Part shown: piece after piece, positions 44,444-54,552 of the stretch
Layout: every line of letters begins with the position of its first letter
Numbering within the stretch: the stretch's first letter is position 1
Source of the DNA: Methylococcaceae bacterium
GTDB lineage: Bacteria; Pseudomonadota; Gammaproteobacteria; Methylococcales; Methylomonadaceae
DNA: 64,000 nt
Assembly: GCA_016715325.1 (NCBI GenBank)
Contig: JADKAL010000005.1
Span: forward strand, 168,255 to 232,254
Reading direction: 5' to 3'
Position numbers and translations under genes: made by a program
Notes under the pieces: generated by a model
Told to the model about the DNA's origin: nothing
The model's database searches: none
What the model saw: the letters and a program-made list of their open reading frames with translations, nothing else

Positions 44444-45283
44444 ATGAGATCAATTCACTCTAAAAACCGGCTAACAAGACTGTCGATAATTCTACTGTTG
44501 GGCGGATCTCTCTCGGCATTCGGGGACATCTATCAATGGCAGGATGCCAAAGGCCGCGAACATTATACCGACCGAAGTCAAGAAAACAGCAAAAAACTGC
44601 TGATAAAGCCGGGATATTCCTATTTTACGGTCGATAAAGTTTTCGACGGCGATACGGTTCGATTGGACGATGGTCGAAAAGTACGTCTATTAGGAATCAA
44701 TACGCCTGAGATAACGCATCGAAATCAATACGCAGAAGTTGGCGGTGAAGATGCTAAGCAATGGTTGTCGAATAAACTGCAAAATAAAAAAGTGCGTCTG
44801 GTTACGGATGTCGAACCCTTTGATAAATACCGCCGGACACTGGCTTATTTAATAACGGAAAACAATGAGCCTATCAACGTACAATTAGTGGAACGCGGCT
44901 TGGCCGCAGTCAATATCTATCCACCCAATTTAGCTTATGTTAATGAATTGGTTGAAGCCGGAAAACGTGCGGAACAGGCTAAGCGGGGTATTTGGCAACA
45001 AGAGGCTTATTCAGTCGTGCCGGTCGGCCTGCTGGATAAAAAGGGACATGCCGGTTGGATAAGGTTGGCGGGTACCGTACGGTTGATTCGAAGCAGCCGT
45101 AAATTTGTTTATCTTGAGTTTACCGATAAATTTCAGGCGCGAATTGAAAAAAAATGGCTTAGTTTATTTCCCGAAATCGAAACCTATCGAGGAAAGACGT
45201 TGGAGGTGAGAGGCTGGCTGAATAAAAATCGGGGCGGGTGGTCGATGTTGATTCGACACCCGAGCGCTATTAAAGAGCCGTAG
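44444..45283 (+). CDS. Exported DUF4124-thermonuclease protein
   Basis: This 279-aa protein has a signal peptide (about 1-26), a short DUF4124-type segment (IYQWQDAKGREHYTDRSQ) and a staphylococcal-nuclease-like domain (about 65-195). SNase catalytic residues are visible in RLLGINTPEI, a Glu/Asp-rich turn, and PFDKYRRTLAYL. A C-terminal OB-like extension (about 205-279) follows. It probably degrades nucleic acids in the periplasm or outside the cell. The combination is common in gammaproteobacteria. Confidence 0.88.
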   Translation: MRSIHSKNRLTRLSIILLLGGSLSAFGDIYQWQDAKGREHYTDRSQENSKKLLIKPGYSYFTVDKVFDGDTVRLDDGRKVRLLGINTPEITHRNQYAEVGGEDAKQWLSNKLQNKKVRLVTDVEPFDKYRRTLAYLITENNEPINVQLVERGLAAVNIYPPNLAYVNELVEAGKRAEQAKRGIWQQEAYSVVPVGLLDKKGHAGWIRLAGTVRLIRSSRKFVYLEFTDKFQARIEKKWLSLFPEIETYRGKTLEVRGWLNKNRGGWSMLIRHPSAIKEP

Positions 45284-45299
45284 ACTGATTTATATAAGC

Positions 45300-45347
45300 C
45301 GAACGGGAGTTATAGATTCGGCTCAGTAAAGTCTTAACTCCCGTTCG
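45300..45347. repeat. 13-base inverted repeat after the nuclease gene
   Basis: CGAACGGGAGTTA (45300-45312) pairs with TAACTCCCGTTCG (45335-45347) around a 22-base loop, starting 16 bases after the stop. No T-run follows, so it is more likely part of a repeat element than a strong terminator. Confidence 0.5.
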
Positions 45348-45420
45348 CCTTCGACTGCATGGATGCAGGAGGTAGAGCAACGCAGGGAGCAGTTGCCGAG
45401 AGCCTGTTGAAAGGCAGTAT

Positions 45421-45459
45421 GTGCTTCGACTTGCTCAGCACGAACGGTTCAGGCTTTAA
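45421..45459. repeat. Dispersed intergenic repeat (third clear copy)
   Basis: GTGCTTCGACTTGCTCAGCA, CGAACGGTTCAGGCTTTAA: its reverse complement matches 1527-1555 almost exactly (28 of 30 over the shared part), and its plus strand aligns with 17728-17762. Confidence 0.7.
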
Positions 45460-45592
45460 AAGCAAAATCGATAATTATCAGGTCGACTGATTGCACAATC
45501 TAACAATAAACGCTAACGTATCCAGTAAAGCTATTAATGTTTTACGATGCTTACGACAATCTCATTATTTCTTTAACGCTTGGAAGATTCAT

Positions 45593-46894
45593 ATGGGCTT
45601 AGATGATTTAATCAACAAACCAGGTAATTCGGATTCTCGTTTTAATTTTCCAGAATTCGATTTTCATAAATTGAAGTACATTGTCTTATTACCGATTTTA
45701 ATTGCCATACTGTACTGGAATTTCGGCATCAACGACGCCGGGGAACGCACAGTCATCCAATATCCTACCGGAAAATTGCTTGTTAAATTTACACCGGGTA
45801 TCTATTTTAAAGCCTTCGGGACGACGGAGATTTATAAGGACGTTATCACTTTCGATTTCGATAAAGATAATGCTGCCACGCCGTCAAGCCTCAATATTAC
45901 CGGTATTTCGGTGCGTTATCAGGATGGCGGGACCGGGAAAGTGTTCGGTAAAGCTCGTTTTGCTTTGCCCGATAACGAAGAGCAAATGATTCGTCTGCAC
46001 AAGGATTTTCGCTCGAACGATGCCGTGGCTTACAAGTTAATTAAAACCTTGAGCGAAGAATCGATGAATCTGACCGCCGGCTTAATGACATCGGAGGAGT
46101 CTTACGCCGAAAAACGCGGCATTTTTACGCAATGGGCGGAAGAGCAAATTGCCTCGGGAAAATTTTTCACAGAGTTGAAATCGGTGGTTGAAGAACAAAA
46201 GGATACTAAAGAGCGAGTGATACGGAACGTTCCGGTCATAAAATACGGGGCCGACGGTCAGCCTTTGCATCATTCGAGCGATTTTAAAAACTACGGCATC
46301 AAGGTAAGCGGCTTTCAAATAACCGATTGGGATTTCGAACAGAAAACCTTAGACCAAATTTCCCGCAAACGCGAAGCGACCATGGGCATTATTACTGCGA
46401 AAGCGGATGCCGAAAGAGCGCGTCAGGAAGCGTTAACGGCGGAAGAACAAGGCAAGAAAAACGTCATGGTCGATAAATACGCCAAAGAACAAGAAAAAGT
46501 ACAAGCTGTCGTCGATGCCGAAAAAGAGAAGGAAGTCGCCGTTACCAAAGCCATGCAAGGGGTATTGGTTGCAGAGCAAGGCAAGTTGGAAGCCGAACAA
46601 AAGCGTTTAGCGGCTGTCGCTTATAAAGAAGAGCAAATCTTACGCGGCGAAGGCGACGGCGAATATAAGCGTTTGGTCATGAGTGCGGACGGCGCGTTAG
46701 CGACAAAACTGGACGCTTGGAAAGCAGTCCATTTGCGGTATGCCGAAGCGATCGAAAAGCAAAAATGGGTGCCGGATATACAAATGGGGAGCAGCGCTAA
46801 CCCGACGGGCAGTGCAGCTACTGACCTAATCGAGATGTTGAAGGCGCAAACGGCAAAGGAATTGAAACTGGATATGACGGTTAAGGGGAATTAA
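45593..46894 (+). CDS. SPFH/prohibitin-family membrane protein
   Basis: This protein of about 433 aa has one N-terminal membrane helix (YIVLLPILIAILYWNFG) and an SPFH region (about 45-255). A long charged coiled-coil follows (about 270-385, including QISRKREATMGIITAKADAE and KAMQGVLVAEQGKLEAEQKR). It resembles flotillin/HflC-like scaffolds of the inner membrane. I choose ATG 45593 (MGLDDLINKP) with GGAAGA upstream rather than the TTG at 45491. No NfeD or HflK partner is adjacent. Confidence 0.82.
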   Translation: MGLDDLINKPGNSDSRFNFPEFDFHKLKYIVLLPILIAILYWNFGINDAGERTVIQYPTGKLLVKFTPGIYFKAFGTTEIYKDVITFDFDKDNAATPSSLNITGISVRYQDGGTGKVFGKARFALPDNEEQMIRLHKDFRSNDAVAYKLIKTLSEESMNLTAGLMTSEESYAEKRGIFTQWAEEQIASGKFFTELKSVVEEQKDTKERVIRNVPVIKYGADGQPLHHSSDFKNYGIKVSGFQITDWDFEQKTLDQISRKREATMGIITAKADAERARQEALTAEEQGKKNVMVDKYAKEQEKVQAVVDAEKEKEVAVTKAMQGVLVAEQGKLEAEQKRLAAVAYKEEQILRGEGDGEYKRLVMSADGALATKLDAWKAVHLRYAEAIEKQKWVPDIQMGSSANPTGSAATDLIEMLKAQTAKELKLDMTVKGN

Positions 46895-46924
46895 TTTTTT
46901 ATATTCATGATAGCTAACAATTAT

Positions 46925-46971
46925 GATCGGGTGGAAATAACGGGGATTACGCCCGTTATTTCCACCCGATC
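46925..46971. terminator. Perfect 20-base-pair hairpin between convergent genes
   Basis: The arms 46925-46944 and 46952-46971 pair without mismatch around a 7-base loop. It lies 30 bases after the SPFH stop and 3 bases before the stop of the minus-strand GIY-YIG-like gene. A bidirectional terminator is the simplest role; the unusual length of the stem is noted as a finding. Confidence 0.65.
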
Positions 46972-46974
46972 GTG

Positions 46975-47511
46975 TTATTTCCGCTTGTTCCACAATTGCG
47001 AATTAAATCTTTTAACAAACCAAACTTCAAGAGCGATTACAGCAATATCTGGATCTTCAGAGAGACTCCCTAAACATGAAAGTGGATGATTTAATTCAGA
47101 TAAGACTGTCAAAAGGTCTTTCCCGTGCAGTACTGAAACTATATATCCCGATATTTTTTCAAATGAATGATTAGCGCATATTTCAGGCCAACATTGGCTA
47201 TGAAATAGTTCATTTTTACCTAGGGACTTTAGTTCTTTGTTATATGCAGGTGAAAATCTCCACCGATCGGCTAAGCGATTTACAGAAATACCAACATAGC
47301 GCAATTCATTTTCTCCATCTTGAACGAAGTAAATGCATTCTTCTCGACGTTTCCAAAGAGACTCATCTAAAATGTTGTAATCGCAGCTGTACCAAGCCCC
47401 CCGCCTAGGACCACTAGGTTTTCTATACCATTGATCTGGTGATAATGAAGATATGCGCATGACTGGATGAGCGGCTGCTAAAATTCGATTTTTAACTTCG
47501 GTTGGTTCCAT
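46975..47511 (-). CDS. GIY-YIG-like nuclease-fold protein
   Basis: This 178-aa protein has a divergent GIY-YIG-type core: CIYFVQDGENELRYVGISVN, then RLADRWR. A later Glu and Asn in EVWFVKRFNSQLW resemble the metal-binding Glu and conserved Asn of the fold. The family match is from pattern only. ATG 47511 is chosen because GGAG precedes it by 6 bases; ATG 47523 would add four residues. It has no operon partner and sits between the long hairpin and ubiC. The rest of the sequence has no recognisable DNA-binding domain. Function is unknown; candidates are a standalone nuclease or a defence-associated gene. Confidence 0.6.
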   Translation of the reverse strand: MEPTEVKNRILAAAHPVMRISSLSPDQWYRKPSGPRRGAWYSCDYNILDESLWKRREECIYFVQDGENELRYVGISVNRLADRWRFSPAYNKELKSLGKNELFHSQCWPEICANHSFEKISGYIVSVLHGKDLLTVLSELNHPLSCLGSLSEDPDIAVIALEVWFVKRFNSQLWNKRK

Positions 47512-47538
47512 TAGTATCTCCATTTTTTTAGCGCTAAT

Positions 47539-48099
47539 TTAATAACTCAAAACTTCAGGCATGAAGAACTCACTGACCAACAAAGGCCGGTTATGAATCG
47601 CGTAGACGGTTCTCCGTCCCCAGATGGGTAGGGTAATACCGGCTGTTTGTTTCACCTGTTGCATCCAGATTCCGGGTTGCGTCAAAGATAAATCCATTGT
47701 TAATCGCTCCAATTTGGGATACGAAAAAATGACTTCCCCTAAAGGTCGCGTACCGAGATGAGCAAGGTTGCGATGCGCGACTTTAATGGTTTCCTCTGGG
47801 ATAACCGTTCTTGCCAAGATCAACGGTTTGCCGTCAATGTGCAACATGACTTCGCGGATCAGTCCGTATCGGCCTGAACGCAGGTGAAGGTGTTTGCTTT
47901 CGCCGAGGTAAGGCTTTCGCCAGTCATGAAAGAGTAGGGTGACGGCTATACGGTTGCCGTAATAGTCGCGTAAGCGCTGTGTGAGCGAGCCGGTTTCGTA
48001 AGCCCAGGATTGGACGGTTTCCGGTAGATAGTGCTGGCTTCCGCGCCGGTGTTCGTGCCAGTCCGGTTCGCGGCGGAATAAATAACTTTTGGTGTTCAA
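47539..48099 (-). CDS. ubiC: Chorismate lyase (chorismate pyruvate-lyase)
   Basis: This 186-aa protein carries the UbiC fold: YLPETVQSWAYETGSLTQRL, EVMLHIDGKPLILARTVIPE and a Gly-rich turn LGEVIFSYPKLER. It forms 4-hydroxybenzoate, the first step of ubiquinone synthesis. A final helical region ends in LVSEFFMPEVLSY. It starts 6 bases after the recG stop. Size and motifs match UbiC. Confidence 0.9.
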   Translation of the reverse strand: MNTKSYLFRREPDWHEHRRGSQHYLPETVQSWAYETGSLTQRLRDYYGNRIAVTLLFHDWRKPYLGESKHLHLRSGRYGLIREVMLHIDGKPLILARTVIPEETIKVAHRNLAHLGTRPLGEVIFSYPKLERLTMDLSLTQPGIWMQQVKQTAGITLPIWGRRTVYAIHNRPLLVSEFFMPEVLSY

Positions 48100-48105
48100 T
48101 GGGGT

Positions 48106-50196
48106 TTAAACCTCGGAATAGTCTGAACGATAGCCTAACCAGCGTTCTATTAAGGGCGGTGCGATTTCCGGTTGTTGCGATAACACAGAATCGGCAAGCA
48201 TAGCGATATTATCCAGCAAGTCCGCATCCCTTACCAAATCGGCAATTTTGAAATTCACTTGCCCGGTTTGGCGGGTTCCCATCACTTCGCCCGGACCGCG
48301 TAACAGCAAATCTTTTTCGGCGATGTAAAAGCCGTCGTTACTTTCCCGTAAAATCCCCAGTCGTTGACGCGCATTCTCCGACAAAGGCGATTGATACATT
48401 AACAGGCAATAACTTTCATCGACTCCGCGCCCGACTCGTCCGCGCAGTTGATGAAGTTGTGACAGTCCGAGCCGCTCCGGGTTTTCGATAATCATCAAAC
48501 TGGCGTTGGGCACATCGACGCCCACTTCGATTACCGTGGTGGCGACTAACAGGTCGATTTCGCGATTTTTAAACGCGCGCATGATAGCTTCTTTTTCTGC
48601 CGGTTTTATTCGTCCGTGCAGAAGCGCGAGCCGGATGTCCGGTAATGCAACCGCTAAACGTTCCGCCGTTTTTTCGGCGGCTTCGCATTGCAGAATTTCC
48701 GATTCTTCAATCAATGTACAGACCCAATACGCTTGTTTTTGTTGGCTGACCCAACCGTTGATCCGGGCAATGACTTCGTCGCGGCGCTCGCTTGGAATGA
48801 CGCTGGTCGTAACCGGTTTTCGGCCCGGCGGTAATTGATCGATGATAGATATGTCCAGGTCGGAATATTGCAGCATAGCCAATGTTCGCGGGATAGGGGT
48901 GGCGGTCATGACGAGCTGATGCGGGCTAACATTTTCTTTTTGGCCTTTAGTTCGTAATGCCAGCCTTTGGTGTACGCCGAAACGATGCTGTTCATCGATG
49001 ATGATCAATCCGAGCCGATGAAAATTAACAGCATCCTGGAATAAGGCATGTGTGCCGATGATGATTCCTGCCGTGCCGTCGGCTATTTGTCCGGTAATTT
49101 CTTTTCTGGCGTTGCCTTTTAATTGTCCGGTGAGCAAAACGATCTGTTTAGTACACTCTTTAAACCAATCGCTGAAATTTCGATAATGTTGCTCGGCTAA
49201 TAATTCTGTCGGCGCCATGACGGCGACTTGATAGCCCGAATTCAATGCAAAAAAGGCGGCAACGGCAGCGACGACGGTTTTACCCGAACCGACATCGCCT
49301 TGAACTAAGCGCATCATCGGGTAAGCGCTTTCCAAATCGGATCGGATTTCCGAGATCACCTTTTGTTGCGCTTCGGTCAAGTTAAACGGCAGAGTCTGGA
49401 TGAACTGTTTCGATAAGGAATCCGTAGAACTTACTTTGGGGGCTTCCCACAATCTGGCTTTTTGTTTGGCGAGTTTTCGGCTGAGTTGATGACTGAGAAG
49501 TTCTTCGAAAGCGAGGCGTTTTATCGACGGATCCGTACCGTTTAGCAATGCGTTAGTGTCGGCGTTTGCGTACGGTGTGTGCAAGGCTTTGATTGCTTCA
49601 GCTAAGGAAGGGTAGCGGTTTTCTTTGAGTACGCTGTCAGGTATCCAATCGTTTAACAACGCTGTTGTAGTTTCACAAAGCGCTAAGGCTTGCTTTACCG
49701 CTTTTCTGATCGTACCTTGATTCAGTCTTTCGGTGAGCGGATAGACGGGCGTTAAATAGGGTTCGGTTACTACGGTGTTTTCTTGGTAGATAACGGAATA
49801 GTCGGGATGAATCATTTCCAGCCCGGCATAGCCGTAACGGATTTCGCCGAAGCAACTTAACGTCGTTCCGGGTTTGAATCCCGCATGCTGACGAGCGGTA
49901 AAGTGAAAAAAGCGAAGATCGATCGAGCCGCTATCGTCTTCTACCCGGCAAATCAGGCTTTTCCGTCCTCGCGGCAATACGTCGATAAATACGATTTTGC
50001 CGGTGATAAGCGCCGTCATACCGGCTTTAATTTGGGAAATCGCTAATACACGAGTCCTGTCTTCATAACGGATGGGAAGGTGAAAAAGAAGGTCTTGTAT
50101 GCGAAAAATCCCTAGTTTTTCAAGAAGTTTAGCTGTTTTACCGCCGATTCCGCTAAGATCGGAAACCGGGTTGGACAGTGGATTACGCGTATCCAC
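48106..50196 (-). CDS. recG: ATP-dependent DNA helicase RecG
   Basis: This 696-aa helicase reverses stalled replication forks. It has the N-terminal wedge/OB region (LFHLPIRYEDRTRVLAISQI), Walker A GDVGSGKTVVAAVAAF, the DEQH box LIIIDEQHRFGV, TATPIPRTLAMLQYSDLD and motif VI region LSQLHQLRGRVGRGVDESYC. Length is typical. It follows ridA after a 48-base gap, in the usual rpoZ-spoT-ridA-recG order. The frame is intact. Confidence 0.97.
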   Translation of the reverse strand: MDTRNPLSNPVSDLSGIGGKTAKLLEKLGIFRIQDLLFHLPIRYEDRTRVLAISQIKAGMTALITGKIVFIDVLPRGRKSLICRVEDDSGSIDLRFFHFTARQHAGFKPGTTLSCFGEIRYGYAGLEMIHPDYSVIYQENTVVTEPYLTPVYPLTERLNQGTIRKAVKQALALCETTTALLNDWIPDSVLKENRYPSLAEAIKALHTPYANADTNALLNGTDPSIKRLAFEELLSHQLSRKLAKQKARLWEAPKVSSTDSLSKQFIQTLPFNLTEAQQKVISEIRSDLESAYPMMRLVQGDVGSGKTVVAAVAAFFALNSGYQVAVMAPTELLAEQHYRNFSDWFKECTKQIVLLTGQLKGNARKEITGQIADGTAGIIIGTHALFQDAVNFHRLGLIIIDEQHRFGVHQRLALRTKGQKENVSPHQLVMTATPIPRTLAMLQYSDLDISIIDQLPPGRKPVTTSVIPSERRDEVIARINGWVSQQKQAYWVCTLIEESEILQCEAAEKTAERLAVALPDIRLALLHGRIKPAEKEAIMRAFKNREIDLLVATTVIEVGVDVPNASLMIIENPERLGLSQLHQLRGRVGRGVDESYCLLMYQSPLSENARQRLGILRESNDGFYIAEKDLLLRGPGEVMGTRQTGQVNFKIADLVRDADLLDNIAMLADSVLSQQPEIAPPLIERWLGYRSDYSEV

Positions 50197-50244
50197 GGCT
50201 TAGTCGGCAAATTTATTCGAATAAAATAGGAGTTTTGCGATTGA

Positions 50245-50646
50245 TTAAATGGGGTAGTCTTGCGTATTTAGAACCATAATGGCATCCATTTCTACTTGCG
50301 CCCCTTTGGGTAGCGCGGCGACGCCGACGGCGGCCCGAGCCGGGTAAGGCGGCTGAAAATAGCGGCTCATGATTTCGTTAACAATAGGAAAATTCGATAA
50401 ATCCGTCAAAAAAACGGTTACTTTTACGAAATCGCAGAGGCTGCCTCCAGCCGCTTCCGCCACTGCTTGAAGATTTTTCAGCACTTGTTCGATTTGAGCA
50501 TTGATGTCGCCGTCGATCATTTGCATGGTTTCAGGGATTAACGGAATTTGCCCGGACAGATAGACCGTTTGGTTTACTTTAACGGCTTGGGAATAAGTGC
50601 CGATGGCTTGGGGCGCTAAAGCGGTGTCGATAATTTCTTTGTTCAT
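50245..50646 (-). CDS. ridA: RidA-family enamine/imine deaminase
   Basis: This 133-aa RidA removes reactive 2-aminoacrylate-type intermediates. Its features are [20 protein letters not shown] near the start, the catalytic Arg in [20 protein letters not shown], and [13 protein letters not shown]. It lies in the standard position between spoT and recG. The frame is intact. Confidence 0.94.
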   Translation of the reverse strand: MNKEIIDTALAPQAIGTYSQAVKVNQTVYLSGQIPLIPETMQMIDGDINAQIEQVLKNLQAVAEAAGGSLCDFVKVTVFLTDLSNFPIVNEIMSRYFQPPYPARAAVGVAALPKGAQVEMDAIMVLNTQDYPI

Positions 50647-50683
50647 GCGTTTAACGAGGGTTTGTAAGGCAATTTATAATTAT

Positions 50684-52852
50684 TTATGCTTTCACACGCG
50701 TGATTTTAACGACGATGGATAACTCTTTAAGGCGACGCATGATTTTAGCCAGATGAACGCGATCTCTCACGCTGACGGTGATCAAATCAACGCAGATTCT
50801 GGAATCCTGTTCGACGACGGTGACGTTTTCGATATTGGAATTCAGTTCGGAAATAGTCGATGCTACTGTTGCTAAGGTTCCTCGTTGGTTGAGCACCTCA
50901 AGACGAAGTTCCGCAGGAAATTCGCCCGCCGTTTCTTCACTCCACTCGACATCCAGCCAACTGGTTTGTTTTTTTCTCGTTATATTTCTATTTCGGCACT
51001 CGTGATGATGAACCACTATTCCTTTACCGGGATTAAAAAAACCTATAATGGAATCGCCGGGTATAGGGCGGCAGCATTTTGCCAGCGTAACGACCATGCC
51101 TTCGGTGCCTTTGATGGCTAAGGACGTTTTTTGGGTTTGCTCGTTATCTTCAAGTTTGATGGCGGCATTTACATCATCCTGACTTAAACGTTTGGCTATC
51201 AAGAAAGGCATTTTATTACCTAATCCGATGTCTTCAAGCAATTCGTCCAAGTTTTGCTTCCCGACGGAATCAAGCAACGCTTTGATTCGCGGTTTATCGA
51301 TAGCTTCTAACTGCAAATGCATGTTTTGCAATTCTTTATCGAGCAGACGCCGCCCTAAACTAATCGCTTCTTGTTGTTTAAAGTTTTTCAAGTAATTACG
51401 GATGCCGGAACGCGCCTTAGCCGTCGTAACATAATTTAGCCAGAGCGGGTTGGGTCGCGCCCAGATCGCTGTGATTACTTCAACCGTTACACCGTTTTCC
51501 AGTTTGGTTTGTAAAGGCGCCAGTTTGCGGTCGACACGCGCCGAAACGCAGGCATTTCCGATGTCGGTATGAACGGCATATGCAAAATCGATAATCGTTG
51601 CGCCGCGCGGCATTTTGATGATCTCGCCTTTCGGCGTAAAAACAAAAACTTCTTGCGGGAAAAGGTCGATCTTCAAATTATCGATAAACTCGAGCGAATC
51701 GCCTGCTGTGCGCTGTATTTCCAGCAAATCCCGCAGCCATTCATTGGCGCGATCTTGAAATTTGTCGTTTTTGTCGTCGTCGGACTTATAAAGCCAGTGG
51801 GCGGCAATGCCGGATTCCGCCATTCGGTGCATTTCGTGCGTTCTAATTTGTATCTCGATCGGAAAGCCGTAAGGTCCGATCAGAATGGTATGTTAGGATT
51901 GATAGCCGTTTGCTTTCGGCACTGCGATGTAATCTTTAAAGCGTCCAGGGATGGGTTTGTAGAGATTGTGGACGATACCCATCATCCGGTAACAATCGTC
52001 GACATTGTCGCAAAAAATCCGGAAGGCGTAGACATCGAAAACATCGTTTAATGAGACTTTTTTATGCAGCATTTTTTGGTAAATGCTGTACAGGTTTTTT
52101 TCTCTACCGGAAACGTCGCAATTCATGCTTGCTTGCTTGATCCGGTTTTTCAGCGTATTTTCAATGACATCGATAATTTTACGGCGATTACCGCGGGCTT
52201 TTTTTAAGGCGTTATCTAAAATGGCGTGACGCCGTGGATACATGGCTTGAAAACTGAGCGTCTCAAGTTTATGCCGGATGCTGTTCATGCCGAGCCGATT
52301 AGCTATCGGCGCATAAATATCCAATGTTTCACGGGCGATTCGGCGCTTTTTCTCGGCAGGCATCGCACCTAACGTTTGCATGTTATGCAAGCGGTCGGCA
52401 AGTTTAACCATAATGACGCGTAAATCTTTTCCCATCGCCAGAAACATTTTACGGACATTTTCCGCTTGGGTTTCGGCATGCGATTTACTATCGATTTTGG
52501 TGAGTTTGGTGACGCCGTCAACCAGTTCGGAAACTTCCCGGTTGAAAGTTTTGGCGAGTTCCTGCTTGTCGACTCCGGTATCTTCAATGACATCGTGCAA
52601 GATAGCCGCCATAATGCAGTTGGCGTCCATTCGCATTTCAGCAAGACTGATAGCCACCGCGACGGGGTGGCAAATGTAAGCTTCGCCGCTTTTACGGAAC
52701 TGTCCGGTATGGGCTTTGGCCCCGAATTCGTAAGCTCGAATACAATCGTCGATTTGAGCTTGATCCAAGTAGCTTGACAAAGTCGAGCACAAACGGCGTA
52801 TCAGTTTTTCCTGAGGCCGTTCCAGTTCGATAGTGTCGGCTACTTGCAACAT
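50684..52852 (-). pseudogene. spoT: Bifunctional (p)ppGpp synthase/hydrolase SpoT, interrupted by an in-frame stop
   Basis: The upstream part has the hydrolase HD region (YICHPVAVAISLAE, ILHDVIEDTGVDKQ) and the synthetase start, ending AVPKANGYQS. The codon at 51893-51895 (+ strand TTA, read as TAA) interrupts the frame where SpoT and RelA proteins usually have Leu in QSLHT. Downstream, in the same frame, HTILIGPYGFPIEIQIRTHE, MHRMAESGIAAHWLY, a TGS region and a C-terminal ACT domain (LEVLNQRGTLATVASTISEL) continue to 50684. Full length would be 722 residues, normal for SpoT. One base change (TTA to TAA) explains it. A truncated hydrolase in cells with a synthetase is usually harmful, so an assembly or sequencing error is likely. 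Confidence 0.9.
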
Positions 52853-52858
52853 AATCCA

Positions 52859-53098
52859 TTAAAACATGATATTCGAATCATGCACATCGTTAGAACGGTG
52901 CAGAAGATTAATGTTCTCGGTGGTCACGTGACCTTCGGCGATTTCTCTTAAAGCCACGACGGTATCTTTATCTTTGTTACGCGGCACGAATTCAGTCGCG
53001 CCGTGACTTAATTGACGGGCTCGCGCTCCAGCCAATAAAACCAGTTTAAAGCGGTTTTCTACATGTTCTAAACAATCTTCGATAGTAATTCTTGCCAT
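52859..53098 (-). CDS. rpoZ: RNA polymerase omega subunit
   Basis: This 79-aa protein starts [20 protein letters not shown] and contains [18 protein letters not shown], the standard omega motif. It supports RNA polymerase assembly and ppGpp binding. It lies 6 bases before spoT, the conserved rpoZ-spoT pair. The frame is intact. Confidence 0.96.
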   Translation of the reverse strand: MARITIEDCLEHVENRFKLVLLAGARARQLSHGATEFVPRNKDKDTVVALREIAEGHVTTENINLLHRSNDVHDSNIMF

Positions 53099-53177
53099 TA
53101 CGATTCCAATAGGGTTACTACATTTTGACTTTAATTATATTAATTAGTTCTAAGTAATGATTTAACATTAATTTTGT

Positions 53178-53203
53178 AAAAATACAACAGTTGTTGTGTT
53201 TTT
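53178..53203 (-). terminator. Hairpin with T-run downstream of pgk
   Basis: On the minus strand AAAAACACAACA, a two-base loop, then TGTTGTATTTTT forms a stem with one wobble, ending in T-rich sequence, about 150 bases after the pgk stop. Confidence 0.5.
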
Positions 53204-53350
53204 CGTTAAAACAACACAACAATCAGTTTCTATCAATAGGACTAATACGGTTTTCCTTCATACTCGGTGTGTCTTGCGCTTGTCGATAAAGCTATTGCTA
53301 TTTCGATTTGATCAAAACACATGGTTCAGAAAGTGAATCTCTAAGGCGAA

Positions 53351-54523
53351 TTAGCCTCTAGAGTTTAATATTGCGACAGCCGGTAGCTCTTTTCCTTCGA
53401 GAAACTCAAGAAAAGCACCGCCGCCTGTCGAGGTATAAGAGACTTTGTCGTTGATTTCGTACTTATCGATAGCCGCGAGTGTGTCGCCGCCGCCGGCAAT
53501 TGAAAAAGCCGGACTTTCGGCAATGGCCATTGATAAGGATTTGGTTCCGTTACCGAATTGGTCTATTTCAAAAACGCCGACCGGTCCGTTCCAGACGATT
53601 GTACCGGCTGATTTTAATATATCGGCATATTGTTTCGCAGTATCCGGGCCGATATCGAGAATCAGATCGTCCGCTTCAACCGCTTCAACTTTTTTGACTG
53701 TTGCAACGGCGGTTTCGGAAAATTCTTTAGCGCAGACGACGTCGGTGGGAATCGGTATATCCGATCCGGCTTCTTTGGCTGCAGCAATCAAACGTTTGGC
53801 TTCATCGATCAAATCGGGTTCATACAGCGATTTGCCAACCGGAAATCCCATCGCCGCAATGAACGTGTTGGCAATGCCGCCGCCGACGATGAGTTGATCG
53901 ACTTTTTCGGACAAGGATTTTAAAACGGTTAGTTTGGTGCTGACTTTAGAGCCGCCGACAATTGCCACCAAGGGTTTTGTCGGCGTTTCCAGTGCTTTGC
54001 CCAACGCATCCAATTCGCTAGCCAACAGCGGACCGGCACATGCAATCGGAGCGAATTTCGCCACGCTATGGGTCGATGCTTCAGCGCGGTGCGCGGTACC
54101 GAAAGCATCCATGACAAAAATATCGCATAGTGCCGCCATTTTTTTACCGAGTTCGTCGCTGTTTTTCTTTTCACCTGTATTAAAGCGAACATTTTCGCAA
54201 AGCACGACTTCGCCGGGATTGACTGATACGCCGTCTAGCCAATCGCGCTCGAGACGAACCGGTTTGCCTAATAAACTCGATAAGCGTTCGGCGACCGGTT
54301 TTAAAGAAGATTCTTCATCGTACTGGCCTTCAACCGGACGGCCTAAATGCGACATGACCATCACGGCAGCGCCCGCTGCCAACGCTTTTTCAATGGTCGG
54401 CACACTGGCTTGGATGCGGATATCGCTCGTGACTTGACCGTTTTTGACAGGTACGTTTAAATCCTGACGGATTAATACCCGTTTGCCAGCTAAATCCAGA
54501 TCAACCATTCTTTTAATCGACAT
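53351..54523 (-). CDS. pgk: Phosphoglycerate kinase
   Basis: This 390-aa glycolytic enzyme interconverts 1,3-bisphosphoglycerate and 3-phosphoglycerate. The signatures are [58 protein letters not shown] and [15 protein letters not shown] start at ATG 54523 ([11 protein letters not shown]), preceded by GAGAGA; an upstream frame from 54592 adds 23 unlike residues. Length is normal. The frame is intact. Confidence 0.96.
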   Translation of the reverse strand: MSIKRMVDLDLAGKRVLIRQDLNVPVKNGQVTSDIRIQASVPTIEKALAAGAAVMVMSHLGRPVEGQYDEESSLKPVAERLSSLLGKPVRLERDWLDGVSVNPGEVVLCENVRFNTGEKKNSDELGKKMAALCDIFVMDAFGTAHRAEASTHSVAKFAPIACAGPLLASELDALGKALETPTKPLVAIVGGSKVSTKLTVLKSLSEKVDQLIVGGGIANTFIAAMGFPVGKSLYEPDLIDEAKRLIAAAKEAGSDIPIPTDVVCAKEFSETAVATVKKVEAVEADDLILDIGPDTAKQYADILKSAGTIVWNGPVGVFEIDQFGNGTKSLSMAIAESPAFSIAGGGDTLAAIDKYEINDKVSYTSTGGGAFLEFLEGKELPAVAILNSRG

Positions 54524-54552
54524 ATTTTTCTCTCGGTTTTGTTTAAATGTAT

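Larger units (their letters stand above)
45284..45592. other. Intergenic region before the SPFH gene
   Basis: No gene is supported; an upstream reading frame from 45491 lacks family similarity. Contents are the hairpin 45300-45347 and the dispersed repeat at 45421-45459, with a GGAGGTAGAGC stretch between them. Confidence 0.6.

Noticed and set aside
50684..52852. Separate small synthetase and hydrolase genes in place of spoT
   Set aside because: The stop interrupts the synthetase motif itself, and the two parts are in the same frame without a start site for the second.
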